A stretch of 64,000 nt of DNA from Phoebastria nigripes (lineage: Eukaryota > Chordata > Aves > Procellariiformes > Diomedeidae): positions 2,862,852-2,926,851 of the forward strand of contig JAYKAV010002442.1 of NCBI GenBank assembly GCA_035582835.1. The letters run 5' to 3'. The position numbers were made by a program, and so were the translations under genes. The notes under the pieces are model-generated. The model did not search any database and was not told the origin of the DNA. It saw only the letters and a program-made list of their open reading frames with translations. Below are positions 46,001 to 58,349 of the stretch, in pieces. The stretch's first letter is position 1. Every line of letters begins with the position of its first letter.

Positions 46001-49000
46001 GGGACTGAAGCAGGCTTTGGGATTTGTCCCCCAAGCTGTGCTCTGATTTGTGCCGTGATGGCGGGGTCTGGCGTGACCCTCGGCCACGCAGCCGGTGCCT
46101 TTGCGGTGCCAGCAGAGAGTCGATGCCGGCCACCAGCACGTAGCCTGCTCCTCATGGTGTGTGAGGTGCCGGTTCTTGTGCCAGCAGTGCTCATGGGGAT
46201 CTTGCACCGGCAGCCAGAGCCACGTGGCGCTTCAGCTGCTGGCTCTGCAGTGCCCTTAGCCTCGGTGTGCCAAGAGGCACCAGGATATGCTCATGGCTGC
46301 TCCTCCCAGCCCTGGCAGCTGTGGCAGAGATCCCTGATAAAGTCCCAGAGCTTTCCTCCTGGTATCTTTTCATCCTGGGCTTTATTTAGGGTATGTAAAC
46401 AACCTGGCTCTCCCTCTCTGAGGACTCTCTCCCTCCCTGCCCGTGGAGTGGTGGAGTTTCTGGGCTGGACCAGGGCTGGGGGAACCAAGGGGCTGAGGCT
46501 GCATCCGAGGGAGGAGGCTCAGCCCTGGTGCCACACACAGCTCTGCTCCCTGGGGAGCTCCTGGGCAGGCTGGAGCTGGCCACGGGGGCCCTGGGGGTGC
46601 GGCTGAACCCAGGCAGCAGCCGACTGGTTTCCTGCTGCAGTTTGTGCCCAGAATAGGAGCTGTGGGCAGGCCATAGGGAAGCAGGAGAGGGAGGCAGGCA
46701 GCAGGCTCGGTGCTGCTTTCATACTGAAGGGCCCCACGGTGATGCCCCGGAGCAGTTTTCCCTCAGTGGCTTTGGGCTGTGCCTTTGAGGGGACCACGAA
46801 CTCTCGGCTGGAGGTCCAGCAAGCAGTGCCCCATGCACCCAGGAATGGCTGTTACCTGGGGACATCCTCCCTGCGCGGCTCAGACACCACTTGCTGCTGA
46901 CTTGCCTCCTTTGCTGTTCCTTTCCCAGTCCTCAGTATGCTCCAAGATCGTCCAGCTGCTGGGCCAGAACGAGGTGGACTACCGCCAGAAGCAGGTGGTG
47001 ATCGTGAGCCAAGACAGCTTCTACCGGGTCCTCACCTCAGAGCAGAAATCCAAAGCGCTCAAAGGCCAGTTCAATTTTGACCACCCAGGTGAATGGAGAA
47101 CAGCACCGGGGCTCTGNCGTGTGGTGGGGGGTGAGGGCTGGAGCAGGACCCCCTGCTCCACCAGTAAAGAGCCTTGCATGGACACTGGGACTCTGTCTCT
47201 GCGTGGGGCAGGAGTGGGTGCCTTAGTTAAGCTCTTCTGGAGCTGGGTGCATCCCTGGCAGGGTGGCTGGGGGCCACCTGTGTCCCCTGCAGTACAACCT
47301 CTGTCTCTTGGGAAAGAAACTGCCTCTGGGGTGGAGTGTTTGGGATGAGAAAGGGCAGGTTGTGAACCCTCAAACTCCTTAAGACACTCCTCTTCTCCCT
47401 GCAAAAACATCCCCCAGTTTGAAAACCTTTCTGGTGCAGCTGGGTTGGGACCAGGGAGATCTGGCCTGGCACAGCCTCCCTGGAGCCAGCAGCTCCGTGT
47501 CCCTCCTTCAAGGAGGGAACCGTCTTGTGCAGCTGCTCTGCAAACCCCTCCACTGAGGGGGCCGTGCCCTGTTGCTACAACAGGGGCTCTTTGAACCATC
47601 TCTGGGCTTGGTGGGGAAATTTAAGAGCCGCTGTCCCTTCATCCCCATGAGGACAATGGCCGGAGGCAGCGAGCACCGAGCAAACAGAGCCCTGTCTGTC
47701 CGGCAGCTCGAGACTGAAACACTGCTCCAGTCTCTCTGAGGGCTGGAGCCCCGGAGGAGATGCCTTCGCGAGCCCGGGCTGTCAGCGCCACCATACAAGG
47801 ACGGTATTGATCTCTGCGGGCCAGGTCCCAGGCTGGTGCAAAGCAGTGAAGCCCCAGGGGCTCTGGGCGAGCTGGGCCTTGCTACGCCCATGGGGATGTG
47901 CAGGGCTTTCCTCTCAAGTCTGTGCGTCTGTCTGTCCCCANTGTGAGGTGCCAGTGGCTCTGGCTAGGCTAAGCTCAGCGTCTGGTGGGTGGGAGAGGTT
48001 GCAAAGCTGCCTCGGGTAATGTTTCCTCTCTCCTCAGATGCCTTTGACAACGAGCTGATCGTGAAAACACTCAAAGAGATCACGGAAGGGAAGACGGTCC
48101 AGATTCCCGTCTATGACTTTGTCTCCCACTCCAGGTCTAACAGCTGCCCCTGCCTCGCTGTGCCTCTGCTAACGCCCTGCAGCACAGCACGCAGCCTTGC
48201 CAGCCCAAACCACCTGCCCCTCTGCTTGTGCCCGCTCTTAGGCATCTAACGTGCCAACTGAAAGTTTCAATGCTAACTACTCCAACCCCCTTGGTTAGAG
48301 GATCCAGGGCAGATACAGGTGCAGTCTGAGGGTCCGGAAAGCAGCGCAGCCATGCAGTTGCATCCAGCAAGATGCAGGCATCAGTGGAGGGGGGTTATGG
48401 CCCCCCTTTTCTTCCCCCATCCACACTTCCCCTCCCCATAAACTCTGTGTTTGCAGCTTTAACAAGTATTCCAGGCTCAAACAGCCCGGCACTGCCAGGA
48501 AAGGAGGAGGACAACAGTTCTTGCTCCTGTAACTCTTCCCTTGCACATGTTCAGCTTATTTTTGCATGCCTGTGTTGGTNGTGGATGGTGTGACCCTGCT
48601 CCATTTCCTACAAAAGCACTGTGGTGTCAGGGGAGTGCTGGTTCCCAGGGGAGCAGAGCTGGCCCTTGCAGGTTCCCGTGGGTCAAGCCCCATGCATAGG
48701 CTTTCTGGGCTTTACAGCTTGGCACATAACACTTGCAAGCAGCAGCTGGCCGAGGTGGGGGGAGAAAGGCTAGTCTGCTTCCTGCTCTGCCGTTTGTCCT
48801 TCTAGGAAGTGTACGTATGCCTTGGATTCCCTTCACCGTGGTGGGGTAGGTCTGCCCTCTCCTCGGTTGCCCCCCTGGTGCAGCAGTGATGTCCCAGGGT
48901 TGGAGCAGTGCCTAGGAGCACCGCTGTTTCCCCCCACCTCTCTTAGCTTGTTTCCCCCCACCAGCATATTTTGACTCTCCTTCCCTCTGCTAGGAAAGAG

Positions 49001-52000
49001 GAGACGGTGACTGTCTACCCTGCCGACGTGGTGCTCTTCGAAGGCATCCTGGCCTTCTACAGCCAGGAGGTGCGGGATCTCTTCCGCATGAAGCTCTTCG
49101 TGGACACGGACGCAGACACCCGGCTGTCCCGCAGAGGTGAGGCCCNAACATGCCTTGTGCAGCAGGGACAGAAATGTCACTTAACTGATCTGGGCAGCCG
49201 GTCACAGAGGCAGATGACAGTGACCGGAGCAGAACTGGAATTGGCACAAAGCTGCGCTGCTGCTAGCAAAGAGCCAGGGAGCTTTTCCTCCCCAGTGCAG
49301 CATGTCACATAGGGCAGCTTATGGCAGTGGGGAGCACCTTGCTCCACGTCTCTTAGGCTTCAGTGNGGTTTTTGCTCCCTTGTCTGGGATTCCTCCTTTG
49401 ATGCATGCAGCAGTGTGACCACTGAGCATGCTGTGTCCTCACATGGCCCTGTGGCACCAGCCCTGTGCCATCAGCTGAATGGCAGCTACTGCTGGTCAGC
49501 AGGTACCAGCAGGGAAGGGTGCAATGGGCACGGCAAAGCGGCTCGACAGCTCAATCAGAAGGCAGCGCCTGATGGATCTGCTCAGGTCTTGAAGTATGGG
49601 TGTGCTCCGAGGATGGCATTTGGGTGTGAGGGTGTCCATCGTGGAGGATGCAGATAGGGAGTTTGGTTTTACGTCTTNGTTTGTGCAAGCACAGCCAGTG
49701 CAGCGTGGAGCCTCTTTGTGGTACTTGGCACTGGGGTGATGGGTTTGGGGGCAAAGAGCCGCAGAAACCAGAATATCCCTTTCTAGGACTCCCTATGCCC
49801 AGCTGGCTTTGCTGTGAGTTGCCAGCTGACATAGGAGGGACTCCAGCTCTGCAGGGTCTGCATGGTTTGAGATGCAGTTCATTTCAAAGCAGCCTTTAGG
49901 AGTGGGGTCACTGATGTAGCACCTGAGTCTCCTGGATGACTAAGAAAGCATTTGGGGACTCTTGGGGCAGAATTCAGTTCTGTCTGAACTGTCCCTACCN
50001 CTGCCTGGCTCTGACAGCCTCCACAGGGTGTCTGGGGATGCAGAAGATGACTTAGAGGAGAGGTCCCGTCCAGACTTCTGTGCTGTGATGAGAGGAGCAT
50101 GTCTCAGTGCGTCAGCCTGGGACTGCTTGTGTGCATGGGACTGTTCCACTCTGCGATGGAACTGGTCTTGCCTGCCCTCCTGCTGTCAGACAGATACACA
50201 GCCTCCTCCGCTGTTGGGATGTCATGAGTGCTGATTAAAAGCTCCTTTTTACGCATCCTTCTTGACTCTGCCCATTGTTCTTGCATGACTCATCCAGGGA
50301 GGTGACAGCACAGTCATTGCAGGGAGACATATTAGCAGGTCACAGATACGCATTTGCAAGATCCCGCAATGTGAGCCTTATCCCTTAAGCAGACAGTGCT
50401 GTGCAGGAACTTGGGGTCACACCCAGCCATGGGGTAGCACACGTTTTTGGCAGTGCCCTGTATCAGCTGTCTGAAGGCAAAGCGTTGCCTTGTGCATTTG
50501 CAGCGCCACATGACCGTGTGTGCATCCCAGTCGTACTCTGGAGCGTGTGGTTCAGTCACTTCAGACTTGATATATAACTGTGAGCTCAGGGCTTGAGAAG
50601 TCATTGACTAAGAGCTGAGACCATCCAGCTGCCAACCACAATACAGAGCTAAACCCTGTTGTGCTGCAGCTCTTGGACGGGGTCCTGAGCCACATGGGCC
50701 CAGGCCATTCTTGGGGTATTTCTCCCACCCACCATCAATCGCTAAAGCCTTGCAAAGGGGCAGCTGGGCTGGTTGAGGTGCTGGTGTCTCCTAGTTAGGG
50801 CAACTCATCGGCCTCCTGATAGGGAACTGACCATTTGGCAGTCTCCTGGCCTGCTGTCAGCAGTTGGCAGGACCACTGCAGCAGCAAATCTGTTTACTGT
50901 ATGTCTCCCTGGCATTTCTGGGAAAGGAGAGCCTGTGTGTGAAGTGCTGAAGGTATAATCATGTCCCTGAAACGTAGCTGGAGGCAGTTTGTAGCGAAAG
51001 TCGGGATCTTGCATTGCGACATGGCTCTGAGTCATCTTGCTCTCCCAGAAGTCCTGAAGAGTTGCAGTAATGGGCTTTTCAGCTGGGCAGCAGCGGGAGA
51101 TGAGGTTCCTGGAAATGTAGCTGGCAGCTCAGTTAATCAATAGTGCTGGGGTTCAGTACGTGCAAGTTGCACTGTCCTCATCTCAGCACCTCTCCCAAGA
51201 ATAACGCTGCTACCAGAGCACAAGGGGCAAGGTCTGTCAGGTGCCTCAAACAGCCTGATCCGTGCAAAGCTGATTCTGGCTGAGGTCCCTCGCTGCCCNG
51301 TCCTCAGCCAGCTTCCATAAAACAAAGACCAAGTCAGGCGTCACATGCATGTTTCGGGCCTGATTTGAGTGATGTCTGCCTTCTGGCTCTGGACGGGTGC
51401 CGATCCATCCTTGGGACATTTGCTTGCCCTGCAAGTAGAGGGTGATACTTCCAGATAGGGTGCATGATCTTAGCCTGGGTTGCTGGGACCTGTTGCTTTG
51501 GGGCCAGGTACAAGACAGTGGGTGCTTGACTAGTGTTTGTGTGGGGGGCGATTGCCCTCCTGTGGTCTGCCCTGGGAATGGGCAGGAGAGTTTTGCCCTG
51601 TCAGGATCAGCCCTTGCAGCCTGGGCACTCACCCTGTGCAGCTTGCAGGCCTCCTGCACGCTGTCCCAGGCCGGGTGTGCTGCAAATACACCCTCNCTGT
51701 GCTCCTTCTCCGCCCCAGAGCAGCCAACAAACAGGGTGTGGGACCTGGGAAACAAAAGTCTCTCTGTTTTATTTTCCTTGCCTGTTTTTCTGTATTGTTT
51801 GAGCTGGGGCTTGCTCCCACTCTCTGGAGAAGGCAAGGAGCTGGCTAGAGCAGCCTGGGCTGGGCTGAGCCGTTCCTGGAGCAGGCAGAGAGCTGGCACA
51901 TGTCCTACTGCCAGCCCTTTCTTCCCCCCGTCACCTCCCCTGCGCGGGGCTGCAAAAGGGCATGCTGCAAAGCTGCTGGCCGAGGGCAAACAGAGCCACG

Positions 52001-55000
52001 GGGATGGTGCCAAACCAGCACTGGGAGAACAGCACTGTCCTGGCCCTGCAAACACATGGGCACTGGCTGCCGAGCAGGTCACGCAAGCTGGCAGTGTTGT
52101 GGCTCAGCTCTGCTTGGCACGTGGAGAAGGCTCGCTCTGAACCCAGTGCCAGGCGTTAGCGTGCTGGGGAGAAGCCAGACAGCCCCTTGGGGACAGCCAA
52201 GAGCTGTCTGCTCGGCCACAGCNCTGTTTTGGCTCTTACCCGTGGATTGAATTCCTTCTGAACTGGGGCACTTTTCCATGCTGAAGTGGCTTCAGAACGG
52301 AGATGGCAGTGGCCCAAATACCTCATGCAAACAGGGTGTAAGGCCTGAATGGCAGAACAAGCAGGAGGCCAGCTTGCTCTCCTGCCTCCTGGCTTCCTCC
52401 TGAGCTGATCTCCTCCAAGCACCCCCTCAGCCTCTGGTTGTGGGTGCTTGTTTCACCTTCCCATCCCACTCAGCTGGGGACAGCACAGGGAGCCTGGCAG
52501 AGCTGGGTAGGTGGATGAGTTTTACTCTCCTCACCTCTGCAGACCTGAGTTAAACTGCGCCTTAATGTGTGTATGGGTGAACCCCACTGCTTTTCTATTC
52601 TTTGGGCACCTCTGCACTGCGATGACTGGGAGAATGCCCCATCCTTAGGCCAAGGGCAGGGCAGAGTGACAGGAGGGATGCAAGGGCTGAGGCTGGGAAC
52701 AGTCAGGACTGGGGTGGCACTGGTTACAGCTGGAATGTGCCTGCAGAGCTGAGAAGGGAGAGAGGCCAAGAAAAGCCCTTGGTCAGGTCAGCCAGCCCTT
52801 GGCTCCCGGGAAGGCTTGGAAGCGGGTTAAAAGCGTGTAGCTGGGCTGGGGTGTGCTCGGACATGTGGGCAGCAGCCTCCAGGAACAAAGACCTCAGGCA
52901 AAATACCCGGGTGGCTGGCCAAAGGATGTACTGAAGGGAAGGGGGATGGAGCGACTCATGTCTCAGCTACTGACTGTGCCTTACATCTTCCCCACAGTGC
53001 TACGAGACATCAGTGAGCGAGGCAGGGACCTCGAGCAGATCTTATCTCAGTACATCACCTTCGTCAAGCCTGCCTTCGAGGAGTTCTGTTTGCCAGTAAG
53101 TAAGGGGAGTGACACCCACAGGAGTCTGCCAAAAATGCCTGATACCCTGCCCAGCTCCTCAGACAGGAGGATTTTGTGCCCCAGAGCTCAGGTCAGCCTG
53201 TCTCACCTTGCTCCCTCCCAGCAGGCACTGGTAAAAATGGGGGTGCCAGTGCTGGCTGGGGCAGGGTGAGATGGGGACTATTTATACAGCCAGTGCCTTC
53301 CTGGTGAGATCACCCTCCCCTATAGAAAGGCCGACACAGCAAGAGAAACCCCTCCTGCACTGGGTCTGACAAACCAACACCAGGCAGATGCCAGCCCAGG
53401 AGGGGCAATCCTTGGCTGCATCTAGCCGGGGAAGGGGAGATCCCTGTCCCCAGGCAGTGTCCGCTGTGTCTGCCTCCTGTTCTGGGCTGTCCTGCCTGCC
53501 CTTTTCACCCTGCAGTGCTGCTGGCTTCTTGCTGGCTGGATGCTTGGGAGAGCAGAGGAGTTTTGTCCTTCGCTCAGTGCTGCGGGATGCGGCCTTGCAG
53601 GTTGCATTTCCTGGTTGGTGAGGGGCCAAGGTGTAGAGATGACAGACCTCGCTCAGGGCCAGGTTTGCAAGGTCTGCCTGGAGAAAGGAAGCTACTTTGG
53701 GAGCTGATAACTGAGGCAAGGCTCCCTAGCAGACAGGGACTTTGCATGCAGGAGACCACTGCAGTCCTGCAGAACTTGCAGGTGAAATAGCACGTCTGCA
53801 GGACTAGCCATTGCGCACCTCTCCTGGCTCTTGTGGAGAGGAGACTGCGCCTTGGTTCTCAAGGCTTTTCAAGCAGATGTGGTATTTATATAAGGAATTT
53901 CTTCTTATTCTGGAGGAACTGAGCCAGCAGAGTCCTGCAACCTGGGAACTGCTGGCCAGCACCACAGGCAGGAATTGAACCTGTGCCTCCAGCCTCAGGA
54001 ACATCTCTGTGCCTGTCTATGTGGCCAGCTCTGCCCCTTCCCATAAGAGGGGCTGATTCTTTCTGTGCTACAAGATCTTTTCCTGGCTCCTGGGCAGCAC
54101 CCTTTTCTCTGTCTCACCCTGTTGTGGCTCTGGGGACCAAGGTCCAATTCCAGTGTAATCCCAGAAAGGCTTTTCCTGAGAGGCAGGTCCAGCTTGGTGG
54201 CTCCCCTCCTTACAAGTTCCCAGCAAGATAAATCCGCAACTTTGCAAAGCAGCAGATGCTGCATCAATCTCTTCTGTTGAAGAGTCTGTAGGAGGATGAA
54301 ATGTGAAACAAGGAGGGTAGAAAACAACGGCTTTGTCCCTGCCTACCAGCTTTGCAGTGGTCTGCTCCCACTTCCAACCTGGTGGTGGGCTCAGCTGTAG
54401 AGCAATTGCATGCGGATGTCGAGCAGGCTCAGCACCCACTGTTGCTGTTACTCGACTCCTAAACCAGCTCTGGGCCAGGTGGTCCAGCACTGAAATGGTC
54501 CAGTATGTCCTGGTGATTTTTGATATGGCTGGAAGCACCTGGAGGTGTCAGATGACACCCTTCACCCAGCGGGCTGGCTTGTCTACTGATGGTAGAGCTT
54601 GGCTGTCAGGAAGCTGATCAGTTGTAAAAGCTGACATAAATAGGGGAGGAAACTGGGACTGGCATCTGCAGGTGAAAATAGGTCAGGACTCATGTCCTGA
54701 ATCAGACCTTTTTCGCAAGCAGTGCTGGTAGAAAATTCTGTCCCCATCCCAAGCAGATCGCGTGGCCGTGGCCCGCATGTCCACACAGCCCAGGCGTGCC
54801 AACTCTTGCTCTTGTACCAAGTCTGGCTGGATTCAAGGGGAGGTTGTTCCCAAAAGCATCAGCTGCTGGAGTCTTGCAATCGTGAGGCTTTTTAATTTCA
54901 GGTTTTGTTAGGGTGGCTCTTACTGCCTCCTACTGGAATCTGTATGAGCCCATGAAAATGGAGTCAAGGTGCAAAGCATGGCCCTCGAAACACAGAGCAG

Positions 55001-55914
55001 AAGACAAATAAGAGCATCTAAAATGTATTATCAGCAACGACATACCTCCCAGCGGGTTTGGGTTTGGCAAGGGGAGGGGAAGGACCTGCCCCAGGAAGCA
55101 GGGACTGTGCCCCAGCCTGGTGGCTCTCCACTTTCCCTGTAACGCAGTGCTCTCTCTCCTCCCAGACCAAGAAGTATGCTGACGTGATCATTCCCAGAGG
55201 AGCAGATAATGAAGGTGAGTGGACCCAGACCCTGCTGTTATGTCCGGGCAGCCGGCTTTGGGCTGTTGTGGCGGAGTTAGGTAGGAGGTAGCAGGACCTG
55301 CCACGGAGGTGACTCAGGCCACTGCCACCCAAGAGAATGCTGTTACCACACATGCGCTGAGATGAGCCTCTCCCCTTTGCTCCTGCCTGGAGCATTAGTG
55401 ACTGGGAGTTTGTGCTCCTCTTATCAAGCCTGGGAGTGCATCTATGTGCAGTGCCTCCAGGCAAACTCCTGGTTCATCCCACACAAAGGGAAATGTGCTT
55501 CTCCAAGGCCAGACGTGCAACTGGGACAGACAGGTCTCCACCTGGCTGGAATCAGCCTGACCATACTGGCTTGAGTGCCAGCTTAGCCGGGGCAGAGGGA
55601 TGAAGTCCCAGCCGGGCAACTCCTCCCCGCAGGGTTGCAGTTCCCCACCATGTGATAGGAGGGGATAGGAGCAGGGGAGACAGCTGGGTCATCGTCTCTG
55701 GCTTGGCTCTAGTTTATTTGCAGTGATCCTAATGCAATCTCTCCCCCATGTCTTTCCCTCCCTTTTGCTCACAGTGGCCATAAACCTGATAGTGCAGCAC
55801 ATCCAGGACATTCTTAATGGAGGACTCAGCAAACGCCAGAGCAACGGCTACCTGAATGGCTACACTCCTCCCCGCCAGCGGCAGCCCTCAGAGTCCAGCA
55901 GCCGGCCTCACTGA
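36141..55914 (+). CDS. UCK2: Uridine-cytidine kinase 2, complete, 7 coding exons
   Basis: UCK2 phosphorylates uridine and cytidine to UMP and CMP with ATP, the rate-limiting step of pyrimidine salvage, as a cytosolic homotetramer. Coding exons are 36141-36239, 46929-47088, 48038-48134, 48994-49136, 52998-53095, 55166-55214 and 55775-55914. All junctions are GT..AG. The 786 nt give 261 residues plus TGA, the human length. The P-loop [12 protein letters not shown] (24-35) is split between exons 1 and 2 after Lys33. Residues known for nucleoside binding and catalysis in UCK2 sit at the expected positions: Asp62, Tyr65, Asp84, Tyr112, His117, Arg166, Arg169, Arg174, Arg176 and Gln184. The C-terminus ends ESSSRPH. 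Glu215 (DNEVAIN) replaces the Leu or Met I recall in mammalian paralogues. Exon 1 lies in a CpG island; intron 1 is about 10.7 kb. Confidence 0.98.
37146..37187 (+). repeat. T-rich tract in UCK2 intron 1
   Basis: A near-continuous run of T with one N and two interruptions. A low-complexity tract whose length is uncertain in the assembly. Confidence 0.8.
38642..38661 (+). repeat. Poly(C) run of about 20 bases
   Basis: An uninterrupted C run in UCK2 intron 1, flanked by further short C clusters. Its complement is a G run with quadruplex potential. It is a common sequencing and assembly trouble spot. Confidence 0.85.
39943..40075 (-). repeat. CR1 LINE 3' end fragment in UCK2 intron 1
   Basis: It opens with aatcatagaatcattaaggt, the reverse complement of the CR1 3' tail with its ATTCTATGATT octamer-type end. 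It continues through gacctctaagatcatcaagt and the ccactaaaccatgtcccta block, which are hallmark sequences of avian CR1 3' ends. It is short and fairly well preserved. Confidence 0.85.
45615..45668 (+). repeat. Short minisatellite, gcaggctgggg units
   Basis: About four tandem copies of an 11-14 base unit (ggcaggctgggg) in UCK2 intron 1, with an N at the left border. A GC-rich simple array. Confidence 0.65.
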
Positions 55915-57930
55915 CCCCGGGCGGCAGGCGTGAGGCTGGGGGCGGAGGGCGCTCGGGCCCTGCCACTGCCCCTCTGTACATACTGTCCGTTCATTCCCCC
56001 CTTATCTATTTAAGAAACCAGACGGAGACGAATGCCTTTAATTTTGTATGTTGGAAATGCCGAATGAGAAGCAGCCGGCTGCTCGGGAGCCTGGACCGCC
56101 CACAGCTCCTGGCCTTGCTCAATAACTCCTCCAGCACGGAACCGGCTATAAATCTCTATAAATATAGAATTGCTCTATTTTTGTGTAAATGCAGAATAAC
56201 GTAAAATTACTTGCCATAAGGTATTTGCCAGGCTCAGTGTTGCTGGGAGGGGGCTGGGAAGAGGGTCTTGGGAGATGTTGGTGTCAAGATCTTCACCTCA
56301 AAGGCGGTAAGGAAGGAAGAGCGTTTGACAACTGCTTTAGTATCGCAGTGGTCTCCATCCTGGGGAAGGGATGGGCTGCGGTGGAGGTGGCAGCTTAAGT
56401 GTGTCATGGATTTTGCGACTGGGCTGGGGTTGCCTCTTCCTGCTGTTGCTGTTCAGGTCCGAGCAGCCTGGTTTTGGCTGGCAGGCACTGTACAATGCCA
56501 CTGGGAGCTGGGAGAATGATGTGTAATACCTCCCCTGACTGTCTCTGCACCTCCAGGTCTCAGTCCCTCAACAGCATCCCTTTTTGTGTCTGACACCCCT
56601 TCCCACCACAGGTGTGGGTCTGCTGTCACACCCTCCAGCAAGGACCTGGTAGGTGATGGTGGCTATGTGATCATACAAACATGGCAGCTTGCGTCTTTAG
56701 CAGTCTCAGCCTGGCTTGGGTGGGGACAGCACGTGGATACCTTCAGCCCCTCTGGAGCTGGTGGCCATGTGTGCTGGGACTCCTAGCCGAGCCCTGGGCT
56801 CAACCCTAAGCCTGGAGGCTGGCTTGCAGAAGGTCAGAGGTGTGTCTGTCATTCCTCACTTGGAACGGTTTTGCTCCTGGCTGGGGATTTTGGGTCTGTA
56901 AGATACGGTTAAGGGAGAACCAGCCTCTTCTGAAAGAAAGGGGCAATAGATGATGTAAGGCTGCTGCTGAGCAGCCTGTCTGAGCGGGGGCAGTACTGTG
57001 TAGCGGTCCCTGGGCTGCCTAGCATCCCCATATGGGACATCCACAGGTCTCAGCTGGGTAGCATGAAACTGGATGCCCAGGAGTCCTCTGCTTCCCTTTT
57101 TCAGAGCATGCGCTTGCCTGGCCTGTGTCCCTTTCATTGTGTCCTGGCGGAGGACACTGTGTCCCTGCAGTATGTTGTCCTCAGCGCTGCCCAGGGAGTG
57201 CCCTCCCTTGCCCAGGGTGAGAATTAGTCTCCCCTAACCTGGTAGTGCTCCAACAGCCGTGTCCCAGGAGAGCCTGGTGGGGTTGTACTGCAGGTCTGGG
57301 GATGCCTGGAGAGCACGGTGAGGCAGCTGGGCTGGGGCAGGGGCTTGGTGGGAGCCAGGGAAGGGGATGTGGTGGGATAGTAGCCAGGAAAGATCCTTTG
57401 GCCCATACTGCTGGGACTGACTTGCCCCACCGAAAACAAAGTTTCATAGGCATCCCACGAAGCCTGGAGCAGGGAGACTTAGCCTTGCTCCCTCTGATGA
57501 TTTTCAGTCTTTCCGGAGCATTGGTTTTGCTCTGCATGGTTAAAAGCTTAAGATCTTAGGCACTCAGTGCTCTATCGCTCTCCAGCCCCACGTGAGCTGA
57601 GACAAGCTTTGATTTTTAACAAAGAGAACAAGAAAGGAAACACCTCCCCCAGTGACTGCTGCTGGGGCAAATTCATTCCCTCTTGATCTGTGATGGGGGC
57701 ACATGGCAGCCCTTTATCCCCCTCCCTGTCTGCAGATACTCCCCGAGGCATGTCAGCTTTGCCATAATCAAGGGCTGGCACTGGCTAATTCTAGGTACAG
57801 CCATAGGTAAGAAGGACTGAAGCCCTGCAGAACTGGTGAGGCTTCTCGGGGCTTAAGCAACCAAGACAGCTCTCAAGATGAAATACTGGCCTCCTCTCCC
57901 TTGTAAATAAAGACAGAACAAATGGATGCT
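55915..57930 (+). other. UCK2: UCK2 3' UTR (predicted)
   Basis: No splice or gene signal interrupts the sequence from the UCK2 stop to the first strong AATAAA at 57906. The first few hundred bases contain AT-rich runs after a GC-rich start, typical of a 3' UTR. An end near 57930 gives a UTR of about 2 kb. An earlier non-canonical end cannot be excluded. Confidence 0.55.
57906..57911 (+). terminator. UCK2: UCK2 poly(A) signal AATAAA
   Basis: A canonical hexamer is followed 20-45 bases later by a GT/T-rich element (ggtgtttcttgtctcctgtt), the arrangement of a functional cleavage site. Confidence 0.7.
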
Positions 57931-58349
57931 GGTGTTTCTTGTCTCCTGTTTGGTGCTGCATGTTGCTGGCTGCAGTCCCAGTTGTGGAAGCAGACTTGGC
58001 CAACATTATCTTAGTTCTGCAAGTCAAAGCCAGACCTGGAGTGAAGCTCCTGGCACAGACTGCTTTGGTGAAGAAGGAGGTGCTGAAGGCAGTGGCTCTG
58101 GGTTTTGGCTGGCCAGCCAGCTCTCAGCAAGTCCTGGAGCACACATGGCTTGGTATGCTTCTGTGAAAAACCCTTCTGTGCTCTTAGGACAGCAGAGAGA
58201 TGGACGAGTTCAGCCCTTCCCAGTAAGTCTCTTGAACAGACGACAGTCAAGTGAATTTCATCAAAAGACCTTCCAGGCAGGGTGGCATTAGCACTAGTGG
58301 GGTATCAGGCAAGAGTGAGACCGCTATCAGCAAAGGGGTAAATCACTTT

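Larger units (their letters stand above)
36240..55774 (+). other. UCK2: UCK2 introns 1-6
   Basis: Intron 1 is about 10.7 kb and intron 4 about 3.9 kb; the rest are about 0.6 to 2.1 kb. They hold the CR1 tail, homopolymer runs and short minisatellite listed separately. Several long but stop-poor open frames in GC-rich parts (for example 51246-52082 on the minus strand) lack recognisable domains or splice context, and I treat them as non-coding. Confidence 0.6.

Noticed and set aside
50332..50604. 90-codon minus-strand frame with several cysteines in UCK2 intron 4
   Set aside because: No signal peptide, no recognised family and no splice partners. It is within the length range expected by chance.
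51246..52140. Long open frames on both strands in UCK2 intron 4 (about 278 codons minus, 232 plus)
   Set aside because: Opposing long frames over the same GC-rich bases are expected where stop codons are rare. I see no domain, signal peptide, convincing splice signals or repeat-protein pattern in either.
53800..54010. tRNA B-box-like motif (ggaattgaacctg) suggesting a tRNA gene or tRNA-derived SINE
   Set aside because: No A-box in the correct order and spacing, and no cloverleaf can be drawn. A chance match or an unrecognisably old SINE.
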